Both the position numbers and the translations under genes were made by a program. Under the pieces are notes generated by a model that was given only the letters and a program-made list of their open reading frames with translations, searched no databases and was not told the origin of the DNA. Source: Bacteroidales bacterium UBA1309 (lineage in GTDB: Bacteria; Bacteroidota; Bacteroidia; Bacteroidales; Dysgonomonadaceae). From it: 64,000 bases of DNA. Below, one piece after another: positions 34,976 to 42,107 of this stretch (positions within the stretch are counted from its first letter, which is position 1; each line of letters opens with the position of its first letter). Where the stretch lies: assembly GCA_002307185.1 (NCBI GenBank), contig DBTT01000046.1, positions 1 through 64,000 on the forward strand, read 5' to 3'.

Positions 34976-35016
34976 TAGCCTTTAGCCATTAGCTCATAAC
35001 TGATGGCTAAAGGCTA
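34976..35016 (-). terminator. Terminator between the M56 peptidase and phnW genes
   Basis: TAGCCTTTAGCCAT and ATGGCTAAAGGCTA form a perfect 14-bp stem. On the minus strand the T-rich TTTTATTTTTT follows, so it ends the phnW transcript. It may also slow the convergent one. Confidence 0.8.
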
Positions 35017-35027
35017 ACAATTTGTCA

Positions 35028-36146
35028 TTACCAAAACCTTACTCTCTCGATCACTTCCACCAGCCTTTCCATGTCTGCTGGATACACTTCTCCGATATTA
35101 CCAATACGAAAAGTATCCACTTCGGTCACCTTTCCGGGATAGATCACGAAGCCGTTTTCTTTCAACTTGTTGTAAAAATCGATGAACGAATAGTTGCCTG
35201 AACTTGGAGACACAAAAGCCGTAATAATAGGCGAATGAAGGGAATCTGGCAACAAAGGTTCCATGCAGATGCGGCGCATGCCTGCCACCAATGCACGTTG
35301 ATTGGCGACATACCGTTGGAAACGTTTTTCTACACCACCCTCTTCTTCCAGTTCCAAAAGAGCCTGCAGGAATGCGTGAACCACATGGGTTGGCGACGTA
35401 AAACGCCATTTACCCTTGCCTTTCTCCATGGCTGACCATTGCCCGAACAAATCAAGCGAAAGCGAACGTGCTTGTCCTTCGCATTGCAACAGCCTCTCCC
35501 TATTGGCCACAATAAACGAAAAGCCCGGAACCCCTTGCACGCACTTGTTGGCGGAGCTAATCAAAAAGTCGATCTGCCACTCGTCAACATCCAAGGGGAT
35601 ACCGCCAAAGCTACTCATGGCATCCACGATGCTGACAACTCCACGCTCTTTTGCCAAAGCAACTATCTCCTTGACAGGATTTAAAATCCCCGTAGTGGTC
35701 TCGCAATGCACAACCGAAAGGTGGGTGATGTCGGGGTTTTCGTCCAAGAGTCGTTCCACTTCCGATTCGTTCGGGATATTTGTCTCTGGCAAATCATACA
35801 CCAGATGGGGAATATGCAAGGCTTTTGCAATTTGCACCATCCGCGTTCCATAAGCGCCATTGGCTATAATCAGTAATTTTCCATCCGGCGGAACAGAAGA
35901 GCCGAGAACCGACTCAACGCCGAATGTACCACTGCCTTGCATCAGCACCGACGTGTATCGGTCGGGGCCGGAAGTTGTAGCCATCTGAACAAGACGATGA
36001 CGTATTTCTTGTACAACATGGAGGTTGTAATCATCGTCCCAAGTACACCAATCGCGCAGCATAGCGGCTTTCACAGCTTTGCTCGTGGAAAGTGGCCCTG
36101 GGGTAAGCAACAAATAAGGATTGTCAGGTAAGTTATGGTAAGTCAT
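35028..36146 (-). CDS. phnW: 2-aminoethylphosphonate-pyruvate transaminase
   Basis: The 372-residue PLP enzyme transfers the amino group of 2-aminoethylphosphonate (AEP) to pyruvate, giving phosphonoacetaldehyde and alanine. The N-terminal LLTPGPLSTSKAVK block, the PLP aspartate in SIVDAMSSFGG (D175) and the Schiff-base lysine K201 in SSANKCVQGVPGFSF are all as in PhnW. Its start overlaps the transporter gene by 14 nt; the order pbfA-like, transporter, phnW shows one tightly packed operon for AEP breakdown. Confidence 0.94.
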   Translation of the reverse strand: MTYHNLPDNPYLLLTPGPLSTSKAVKAAMLRDWCTWDDDYNLHVVQEIRHRLVQMATTSGPDRYTSVLMQGSGTFGVESVLGSSVPPDGKLLIIANGAYGTRMVQIAKALHIPHLVYDLPETNIPNESEVERLLDENPDITHLSVVHCETTTGILNPVKEIVALAKERGVVSIVDAMSSFGGIPLDVDEWQIDFLISSANKCVQGVPGFSFIVANRERLLQCEGQARSLSLDLFGQWSAMEKGKGKWRFTSPTHVVHAFLQALLELEEEGGVEKRFQRYVANQRALVAGMRRICMEPLLPDSLHSPIITAFVSPSSGNYSFIDFYNKLKENGFVIYPGKVTEVDTFRIGNIGEVYPADMERLVEVIERVRFW

Positions 36147-37440
36147 ATCCGGATTTTGTTTTAAGTTTCGTCATCTTGTTTTGGAAATAAAAAATAGAGC
36201 CAACCGTCAGCACAAATCCCATCAGGGAACCGTAGATGCCGGCTTGAATAAAAAATTGTAACCAACTGAGAGTTGGACTAAAGAAATTCTTGTAGAAGAC
36301 AACACCCAAACTCCCCAAGTAGCCGAAAGCATCCGAAACATAGATCAGGAAACCCACGTTGCTAACATAACGAAACGAGGAAATAAGCCGTTCGTAGAGA
36401 AACGCATTGAACGGGATGTAGCCGAGATAGAGCCCGGTGCCGACCAGAATCATCCACCACTCTCCTCCGATAATATGATATTGGAAACACAAAGTGGAGG
36501 CAACTACCAGCATGAAGCCGGAAAGAACAATGAGCAGGATCACATTGAAAGCCTTGAAGTTGGGACGGATGAACACGACCAAGGCCAAGGCCAGCAAAGT
36601 GAAAAAGGCCACCGGCAATTCGGCAAGGGTGAAGATGGCGGGATCGTTGGTGTAACCCAAAGACCTCCAGATTTCGATAGAAAAATTATCCCGCATATCG
36701 CGGAAAACAGTCAGAAAGACGTAAGCGATCACCAGCAGCACGATCCCGGAGGAAAACGTTTTCAGAAAAGCCATTCTCTCGTGTTTGTTCATCGGCATCC
36801 GCTTGGTGCGTAACAGTTCGTCTTTTGCCGACGGGGAAGGAATGCAATCGAGCAAGAACACGCACACAACGAGTGGAACAGCAAATATGGCTCCCGTGAT
36901 GAAAGGCATCGCAAAATCGCTCGCTCCCCAATGGAGCTTCACCATTTCACCCACCGATTTCACTACGCCCGAAGCTACAATGAAACTCACGCTCAAAGAT
37001 GCCCCCAGAATCTCGGTCATGCGCCGACCTTCCAGATAGCTAAAAACCAAGCCCCAAATCATGCCTAAAGGAAGACCGTTGAAAAACATAAACAGCATGT
37101 TGTAAGGCTTTGGAATAATCCAGAAGAAGAGCAACGCCAATTCCGCCATACCCACCAAGACAAGGATATAGATCGCCCGGAAAGTCGGCTTCATCTCCGA
37201 CACATATTTTATCCCTATAAATTTGCTCAGCGTGTAGCCGACAACCTGAAAAGTGATGAGCCAGATTTTATAATCAACTCCCCAGAAGCTCAAATCCTCG
37301 AAAAGCCCAACGGTGAACGGTTTCCGAAAGGCATACATACAAGAGTATGTGAGGAATGCGGTCAACGAAGCATACACAACAAATGCCCATGACGGCTGGG
37401 TGGAGAGCCATCCGCTAATTTTTTTCTTTAAAACATTCAT
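36133..37440 (-). CDS. DUF5690 family MFS-like transporter, candidate phosphonate importer
   Basis: The 435-residue protein has about 12 hydrophobic segments and an MFS-like N-terminus (YASLTAFLTYSCMYAFRKPF). Loop motifs such as NGLPLGMIWGLVFSYLEGRR recall organophosphate:phosphate antiporters. It matches the DUF5690 family. It is joined to the PbfA-like gene by TAATG and to phnW by a 14-nt overlap. Genes so tightly coupled to AEP enzymes usually handle the same substrate, so inner-membrane uptake of AEP or a close relative is inferred; no transport assay is known to me. Confidence 0.85.
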   Translation of the reverse strand: MNVLKKKISGWLSTQPSWAFVVYASLTAFLTYSCMYAFRKPFTVGLFEDLSFWGVDYKIWLITFQVVGYTLSKFIGIKYVSEMKPTFRAIYILVLVGMAELALLFFWIIPKPYNMLFMFFNGLPLGMIWGLVFSYLEGRRMTEILGASLSVSFIVASGVVKSVGEMVKLHWGASDFAMPFITGAIFAVPLVVCVFLLDCIPSPSAKDELLRTKRMPMNKHERMAFLKTFSSGIVLLVIAYVFLTVFRDMRDNFSIEIWRSLGYTNDPAIFTLAELPVAFFTLLALALVVFIRPNFKAFNVILLIVLSGFMLVVASTLCFQYHIIGGEWWMILVGTGLYLGYIPFNAFLYERLISSFRYVSNVGFLIYVSDAFGYLGSLGVVFYKNFFSPTLSWLQFFIQAGIYGSLMGFVLTVGSIFYFQNKMTKLKTKSGYDLP

Positions 37441-38786
37441 TATTTGGTGGAGATTTTAATCAATGCGCCTTCCAAAATGTCGAGCGCGCGGTTCAGGTCT
37501 TCGACAGAAATGGTCAGCGGTGGACACAAATTGATAACATTCCCCTGTGAAACTTTGAAGCTGAGTCCATTTTGCAGGCAATCATACATCACCTGTTCCG
37601 CTTCCAGAAAAGCCCGGGTCTTGGAATTCCTGTCAGTCACCAGATCCACACCCCACAGAAGCCCGATTCCACGGATGTCCCCAATGATTTCGTATTTTCC
37701 TTTCATTTCCAACAGCCTGGCTTGCACCAAGCTTCCCAACTCTTGTGCCCGCTCCAACAAATTTTCCTCTTCAATCACCTTCAATACGGCCAAGCCCGCC
37801 GCACATCCCAACGGCGTTTTCTCGTGCGTGAAATGTCCGACGGAATGCTCGGCGGCCATGTTGAATTTTTCATTGGTCAATATGGCAGCCATCGGGATCA
37901 CTCCGCCACCGAGGGCCTTGCCGATGGTGACAATGTCGGGCGTGATGCCATAATGTTCGAATGCAAAAAACTTACCGGTACGTCCCAACGCAATCGGAAT
38001 CTCGTCCAAGATAAGGGCGACGTTGAATTCATCGCACAAGGCGCGGATCTTTTGCCAGAATTTTTTTGCAGGAGGCTGCACATCGGTGTTACGAACCGTT
38101 TCGGCTATCAGCGCGCCCACATCTCCCTCATTTTCAAAAACCTGACGAATCAATGCCACATACACATCTTGATCGGGGTCGTCTTTCCACAGTTGGCGGT
38201 AAGATTCAGGCTGCGGCACATGCTGCACACCGGTCATTAAAGGCCCGATATTTTTCCGGAACGGAGCTTCCCCACCTACGGAAATGGTGTCGAGACCAGC
38301 ACCATGGAAAGCACCCCACATCGAAACCACCTTGAATTTTCCGGTGGCAATTCGAACCAATTTGAGAGCCATAGAATTGGCCTCCGAACCTCCGGGAGCA
38401 AACAAAACCCTGCTTAACCCTGGAACTTTCGAGGTCAATTGCCGAGCCAGTTCAATGGCCACCTTGTTGGTGTATCGACGTGGTGAAAAGGGCAACTGGC
38501 GCATCATGTGGCTGACAGCTTCGATCACCTTGGGGTTTCCATAACCAATTTGGTGCAAGTTGTTGCCATGGAAATCGAGGATCTTTTTTCCGGATGTTGT
38601 CACCAGATAAGACCCTGAACAACTTTCAAGCACATCTAAGCAAGGCGACGACAAGGCCTGGTGGATGAAACTGGAAGAATCTGCATTCAATTCTTCGATG
38701 GTGCCGCCGCCCAAAGTCCCCATCCATTCTTGCCGGGCTTCGGTGAGGTTTATATCTCCCTCAACTCTCAATATACGATCACTCAT
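37440..38786 (-). CDS. Class-III aminotransferase-fold PLP enzyme, probable (R)-1-hydroxy-2-aminoethylphosphonate ammonia-lyase (PbfA-like)
   Basis: The 448-residue protein has the class-III fold with LDFHGNNLHQIGYGNP, the GGSEANSMALKL segment, the PLP aspartate D261 and Schiff-base lysine K290 (TIGKALGGG). Where ordinary class-III transaminases read DEVQTGFGRTG it reads DEIPIALGRTG, which suggests altered chemistry. Enzymes of this fold next to PhnW/PhnX are known to act as ammonia-lyases on hydroxylated AEP, giving phosphonoacetaldehyde. That function is inferred from context and these motifs. It is the first gene of the pbfA-transporter-phnW operon. Confidence 0.75.
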   Translation of the reverse strand: MSDRILRVEGDINLTEARQEWMGTLGGGTIEELNADSSSFIHQALSSPCLDVLESCSGSYLVTTSGKKILDFHGNNLHQIGYGNPKVIEAVSHMMRQLPFSPRRYTNKVAIELARQLTSKVPGLSRVLFAPGGSEANSMALKLVRIATGKFKVVSMWGAFHGAGLDTISVGGEAPFRKNIGPLMTGVQHVPQPESYRQLWKDDPDQDVYVALIRQVFENEGDVGALIAETVRNTDVQPPAKKFWQKIRALCDEFNVALILDEIPIALGRTGKFFAFEHYGITPDIVTIGKALGGGVIPMAAILTNEKFNMAAEHSVGHFTHEKTPLGCAAGLAVLKVIEEENLLERAQELGSLVQARLLEMKGKYEIIGDIRGIGLLWGVDLVTDRNSKTRAFLEAEQVMYDCLQNGLSFKVSQGNVINLCPPLTISVEDLNRALDILEGALIKISTK

Positions 38787-38787
38787 G

Positions 38788-38802
38788 TTTACTAATATTA
38801 AA
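38788..38802. promoter_or_regulatory. Candidate operator, imperfect copy
   Basis: TTTACTAATATTAAA differs from the perfect palindrome at 38943-38957 by two bases in the right arm. It touches the start codon of the PbfA-like gene. Confidence 0.45.
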
Positions 38803-38894
38803 TTTATTACTCATTTTACACGACAAAAAAACAGCATTTAGCGCAAAAGAAAAAAAGAAACATATTAATTAATTATTAAATAATTGCATCTAAT

Positions 38895-38923
38895 TTTCAA
38901 GTTATATTTTTTCATTATCTTTG
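38895..38923 (+). promoter_or_regulatory. Predicted promoter of the regulator-phnX operon
   Basis: TATCTTTG (38916-38923) is a perfect TAnnTTTG box. The TTTC at 38895-38898 lies 17 nt upstream, slightly closer than usual. The operator at 38943-38957 would lie in the early transcribed region. Confidence 0.45.
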
Positions 38924-38942
38924 AATATCAAAATAAAAGTAA

Positions 38943-38957
38943 TTTACTAATAGTAAA
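38943..38957. promoter_or_regulatory. Candidate operator, perfect palindrome
   Basis: TTTACT-AAT-AGTAAA is a perfect 6-bp dyad lying 15 nt before the start codon of the XRE-cupin regulator. With the imperfect copy near the divergent PbfA-like start it brackets the intergenic region, as expected for an autoregulating local regulator. Confidence 0.55.
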
Positions 38958-38972
38958 CATTTAACAAAACCT

Positions 38973-39548
38973 ATGAATAGGGATAATATAAGCTATGTAG
39001 GCAAAAGGATGAAAGAAATCCGGCTTTCAAAAGAATTGAAACTGGTGGAGGTTGCGACAAAAGCCAGTGTAAGCAAAGGACTCTTGTCTCGCATCGAAAA
39101 TGGGAGAACGATTCCTTCCCTTCCGGTTCTTTTTAGTATTATAGATGCGCTGGGCGAAAAGCCGGGCGATTTTTTTGAAGCAATGAACCACCCGGTGAAT
39201 TCACCTTTCTACGCATTGATAAAGAAAAAAGACTACCTGCCCATCGAGAAAGAGGATTCAACCGGATTTGATTATTACTCGATTTTGAGCCATTCCTTCT
39301 CGGAATTGACGTTCAACGCCGTGCTGCTGATGTTGTCTCCAAATGCAAAGCGGGAAATGGTGACGACCGACGGAATGGAATTTATCTACCTGGCAAGCGG
39401 AACTATTGACTATAAGCTGGGCGACACCACCATTACGATGGAAGAAGGCGATTCGCTTTTTTTTGACGGGCGCGTGCCGCACCTGAAAATAAACCAGTCT
39501 GAACAAACAGCTAGAATACTTGTAATTTACCTTTTATTTAACAAATAA
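38973..39548 (+). CDS. XRE-family regulator with C-terminal cupin domain
   Basis: The 191-residue protein has a Cro/CI-type helix-turn-helix at about residues 8-62 (KEIRLSKELKLVEVATKASVS, then RIENGRTIPSLPVL) and a cupin domain at about 110-188 (DGMEFIYLASGTIDYKLGD ... FFDGRVPHLKINQ). Such proteins sense a small ligand in the cupin barrel. It is divergent from the PbfA-like/transporter/phnW operon and 7 nt upstream of the PhnX-like gene, so control of phosphonate breakdown is likely. Confidence 0.92.
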   Translation: MNRDNISYVGKRMKEIRLSKELKLVEVATKASVSKGLLSRIENGRTIPSLPVLFSIIDALGEKPGDFFEAMNHPVNSPFYALIKKKDYLPIEKEDSTGFDYYSILSHSFSELTFNAVLLMLSPNAKREMVTTDGMEFIYLASGTIDYKLGDTTITMEEGDSLFFDGRVPHLKINQSEQTARILVIYLLFNK

Positions 39549-39555
39549 GAAATTC

Positions 39556-40281
39556 ATGATTAAAGATGTAGAGATGATCGTTTTTGACATGGCAGGAACG
39601 ACTGTGACCGACAAGAACGAAGTGGAGCATTGCTTTTTAGAAGCCGTAAAACAAACCGGCATAGAGACGAATCTCGATGAAATTAATGCGATGATGGGAT
39701 GGTCGAAACTTACCGTCTTTGAAACATTGTGGAGAAGGCAGCTTGCTGGAGCCCCCGCAATGGAAATTGCAGCGAAAATCGAAAATTCGTACACTATTTT
39801 CACGGAAATATTAGAAGCCCATTATTTGAGTTCGGAGGTATTGCCCACGAAAGGATGCGTGGAAATTTTCGAATTCGTAAAGAAGGAAAACATCCGGTTA
39901 GCCCTTACTACCGGATTTTACCGAAAAGTGACCGACATCATCCTCCACAAATTAGGATGGGATGAAGGGTTGGATGGAGACTACAAAGGCAAAGGGCTTA
40001 TCAATGCCTCCATCAGCAGCGATCAGGTAAAAGCAGGTCGCCCGGCACCGTTCATGGTGTTCAGAACCATGGAGTTGTGCGGCATCAGCGATGTAAGGAA
40101 GATCATCAAAATAGGCGACACTCCTTCCGACCTGGCAGAAGGAAAAAATGCAGGATGCAAGCTCTCGCTCGGAGTCACCAACGGCACACACACGGAAAGC
40201 CAGTTGAAGCAATACGAAAACGACGGCCTCTACAACGATCTTGTTGATTTCAGGCTGTTTCTCGAAACCCTGAAGCAGTAG
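39556..40281 (+). CDS. Phosphonatase-like (PhnX-like) HAD hydrolase
   Basis: The 241-residue HAD-superfamily protein has the nucleophile D11 in FDMAGTT, a C1 cap, and motif IV GDTPSDLAEG. Phosphonoacetaldehyde hydrolase forms a Schiff base through a cap lysine in MGxxK; here MGWSK supplies K51 at that place. It is shorter than classical PhnX (about 270 residues) and uses DMAG rather than DWAG, as in the PhnX-like subfamily whose substrate is unsettled. Beside phnW, phosphonoacetaldehyde cleavage to acetaldehyde and phosphate is the best guess. It follows the regulator by 7 nt. Confidence 0.85.
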   Translation: MIKDVEMIVFDMAGTTVTDKNEVEHCFLEAVKQTGIETNLDEINAMMGWSKLTVFETLWRRQLAGAPAMEIAAKIENSYTIFTEILEAHYLSSEVLPTKGCVEIFEFVKKENIRLALTTGFYRKVTDIILHKLGWDEGLDGDYKGKGLINASISSDQVKAGRPAPFMVFRTMELCGISDVRKIIKIGDTPSDLAEGKNAGCKLSLGVTNGTHTESQLKQYENDGLYNDLVDFRLFLETLKQ

Positions 40282-40287
40282 GACGAA

Positions 40288-40312
40288 CAAGGGAAGCTTA
40301 TCGCTTCCCTTG
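40288..40312 (+). terminator. Terminator of the regulator-phnX operon
   Basis: CAAGGGAAGC and GCTTCCCTTG form a perfect 10-bp stem around TTATC, followed by a short T-containing stretch. Confidence 0.65.
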
Positions 40313-40372
40313 CTTGTTTCATACACCCATAACTTGCTTTGAATAAACGGGGGACCGTTTTTCCACCCAAAT

Positions 40373-42034
40373 CTAATCCACGGTCAAATATTCCGGGGAA
40401 ATAATTTGTTTGGGAATTCCATCGCCACTGATCCCAGTGGTCAGGAAGAAGCCGCCGCCTCCATTGAAGTATTCCACCCGGATCTTGTGTTTCCCCGCTG
40501 CCAGTTTCACGCTGGACGAAGCTTCTTTCGTTCCATGATCCCCATCGTTATCAATCAGCTCCTTGTCGTCAATATACAGCTTGCTTCCATCATCCGAGGC
40601 TATATAGAACTGGTATTTCCCTTCTTTTTGGATGGAAATCGCCCCTTCGAATACAACAGCCGTATTTTCACCCAGTTGATCGGCAAGCTGGTCTGTGGCT
40701 ATTTCAAAAACTTTGCCAGAGCTTACAGGTTTCAAAAAGGCAAAAGCGGGTAATCTGTTCCAATTTTCTCCCTTATAAACCTTATAGGCAACCCCCGTCT
40801 TTTCGGTCACATCCTTCACTACCCGGAAATAACCTTCCGAAATGGTTGTGTGGCTGCCGTCGTTGCCAAAATATACCGCCCTGACCACGCCTGAGTGTTC
40901 CATCTCGAAAGGAGCAGAATATTCTTTCGAATCCTTTGTCGGAATTGTCCCGTCTGTTGTGTAACGAATTTTCCCGTCTTTTCCATCCGTTTTGATGGTG
41001 ACCAAAGCTTTCTTTCCGATATATAACCCACCTGAAGTTCCGTTGGTATTAGCCGGGAGAATTACAGGCGTGCAATTATATGGCGATAGAAATTTGCCAA
41101 CCAACGTTCTTGCATCTGGTTCGGGAGAACCTGCAAAAGCGGAAGCAACAGGCCGTCCAACCCAAACCTGCGGGGCTGGCACATCAAAAGCATATGCCAC
41201 AGTCGCAGCCAAGTCCATGACATTGACGGCAACAGGCAATTGATAGCCTCTTTTGATACCCGCCCCATACATCAGGAAAGGCACCTCGTTGCCCTGCACG
41301 GTCATGTCGCCATGCCCGTTGCCGACACCCCCATGATCGGCCGTCACGATGAACAGGGTTTCATCCAATGTACCAGCCTCTTTCGCCGCGGCCACCACCA
41401 CTCCGGCCAAGGAATCGGCAAGAGACACTGCCTTGAGGTAATTCGGGGTCATGTGTCCGTCGGCATGTCCGGCATGATCCACGTTGTCGAAATGGATAAA
41501 CAGAAAGTCGGGCTTGTCTTTTTTAATGACCTCGGCCGCTTTTTGGGCAGTGCCCACCACCCCTTCCGGATGCATGTCGATATCGACACAAGTCTTGTCG
41601 TAGAGTCTGCCAAAACCGCCCCAGTCATACACGGAAGCAGTTTTCAACTGGGGTTTGAATTTTTTCAAGATATAAAATATATCCGGATACCGCCCATTTT
41701 CGGTGGTCACAACGGGTGGTAACTGGTAGTTGTCCAGCTCCCAATCGTTGGATGTGACACCTGTCTGCGTGGCGTTCGAACCTGTCAGCATAGCTTCCCA
41801 ATTGGGGCTGCTCACCGTGGGGAATATGTTGCGTGCATGCAAGCTATATGCCCCTTGATCCATAAATTTGTCGAAATTTGGAGTGCTAGCTTTCAACACT
41901 CCTCCGACGGACATCCCATCACAACCGATTATCACAACGCGCTTGATTTTTGCGGGTGCTGCGGCATTGGCAAAGTTAGAACTCGACAGGAAAATGCACA
42001 AGGCTAAAATTGCCAGAAATATGTTCTTTTTCAT
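40373..42034 (-). CDS. Secreted alkaline-phosphatase-superfamily phosphodiesterase with CHB_HEX and PA14-like domains
   Basis: The 553-residue protein has a signal peptide (cut near ANA-AA) and an NPP/alkaline-phosphatase catalytic domain to about residue 330. Likely metal ligands are D39 (GCDGM), D183 and H187 (DNVDH), D233 and H234 (TADHGG); the nucleophile is probably S75 in TVSSPNW. A chitobiase-C-terminal-like domain (about 340-400, IRYTTDGTIPT) and a PA14-like domain (about 425-550, FYIASDDGSKLYIDDKEL) may bind glycans. It is probably periplasmic or surface located and could cleave phosphodiester or phosphonate-ester links. PhnA-type phosphonoacetate hydrolases share the fold and are an alternative. 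It is the last gene of the SusCD run. Confidence 0.85.
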   Translation of the reverse strand: MKKNIFLAILALCIFLSSSNFANAAAPAKIKRVVIIGCDGMSVGGVLKASTPNFDKFMDQGAYSLHARNIFPTVSSPNWEAMLTGSNATQTGVTSNDWELDNYQLPPVVTTENGRYPDIFYILKKFKPQLKTASVYDWGGFGRLYDKTCVDIDMHPEGVVGTAQKAAEVIKKDKPDFLFIHFDNVDHAGHADGHMTPNYLKAVSLADSLAGVVVAAAKEAGTLDETLFIVTADHGGVGNGHGDMTVQGNEVPFLMYGAGIKRGYQLPVAVNVMDLAATVAYAFDVPAPQVWVGRPVASAFAGSPEPDARTLVGKFLSPYNCTPVILPANTNGTSGGLYIGKKALVTIKTDGKDGKIRYTTDGTIPTKDSKEYSAPFEMEHSGVVRAVYFGNDGSHTTISEGYFRVVKDVTEKTGVAYKVYKGENWNRLPAFAFLKPVSSGKVFEIATDQLADQLGENTAVVFEGAISIQKEGKYQFYIASDDGSKLYIDDKELIDNDGDHGTKEASSSVKLAAGKHKIRVEYFNGGGGFFLTTGISGDGIPKQIISPEYLTVD

Positions 42035-42061
42035 TGGTCTGTTTTTTTTGAGAAATTAAAT

Positions 42062-42097
42062 CCAACAAAGCGGACTGGAATTGATCCGCTTTGTTGG
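42062..42097 (-). terminator. Hairpin before the phosphodiesterase gene
   Basis: CCAACAAAGCGGA and TCCGCTTTGTTGG form a perfect 13-bp stem with a 10-nt loop. The minus-strand continuation is AT-rich but not a clean T-run, so it may only partly terminate and lower expression of the last gene. Confidence 0.5.
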
Positions 42098-42107
42098 GAA
42101 AAATAGT

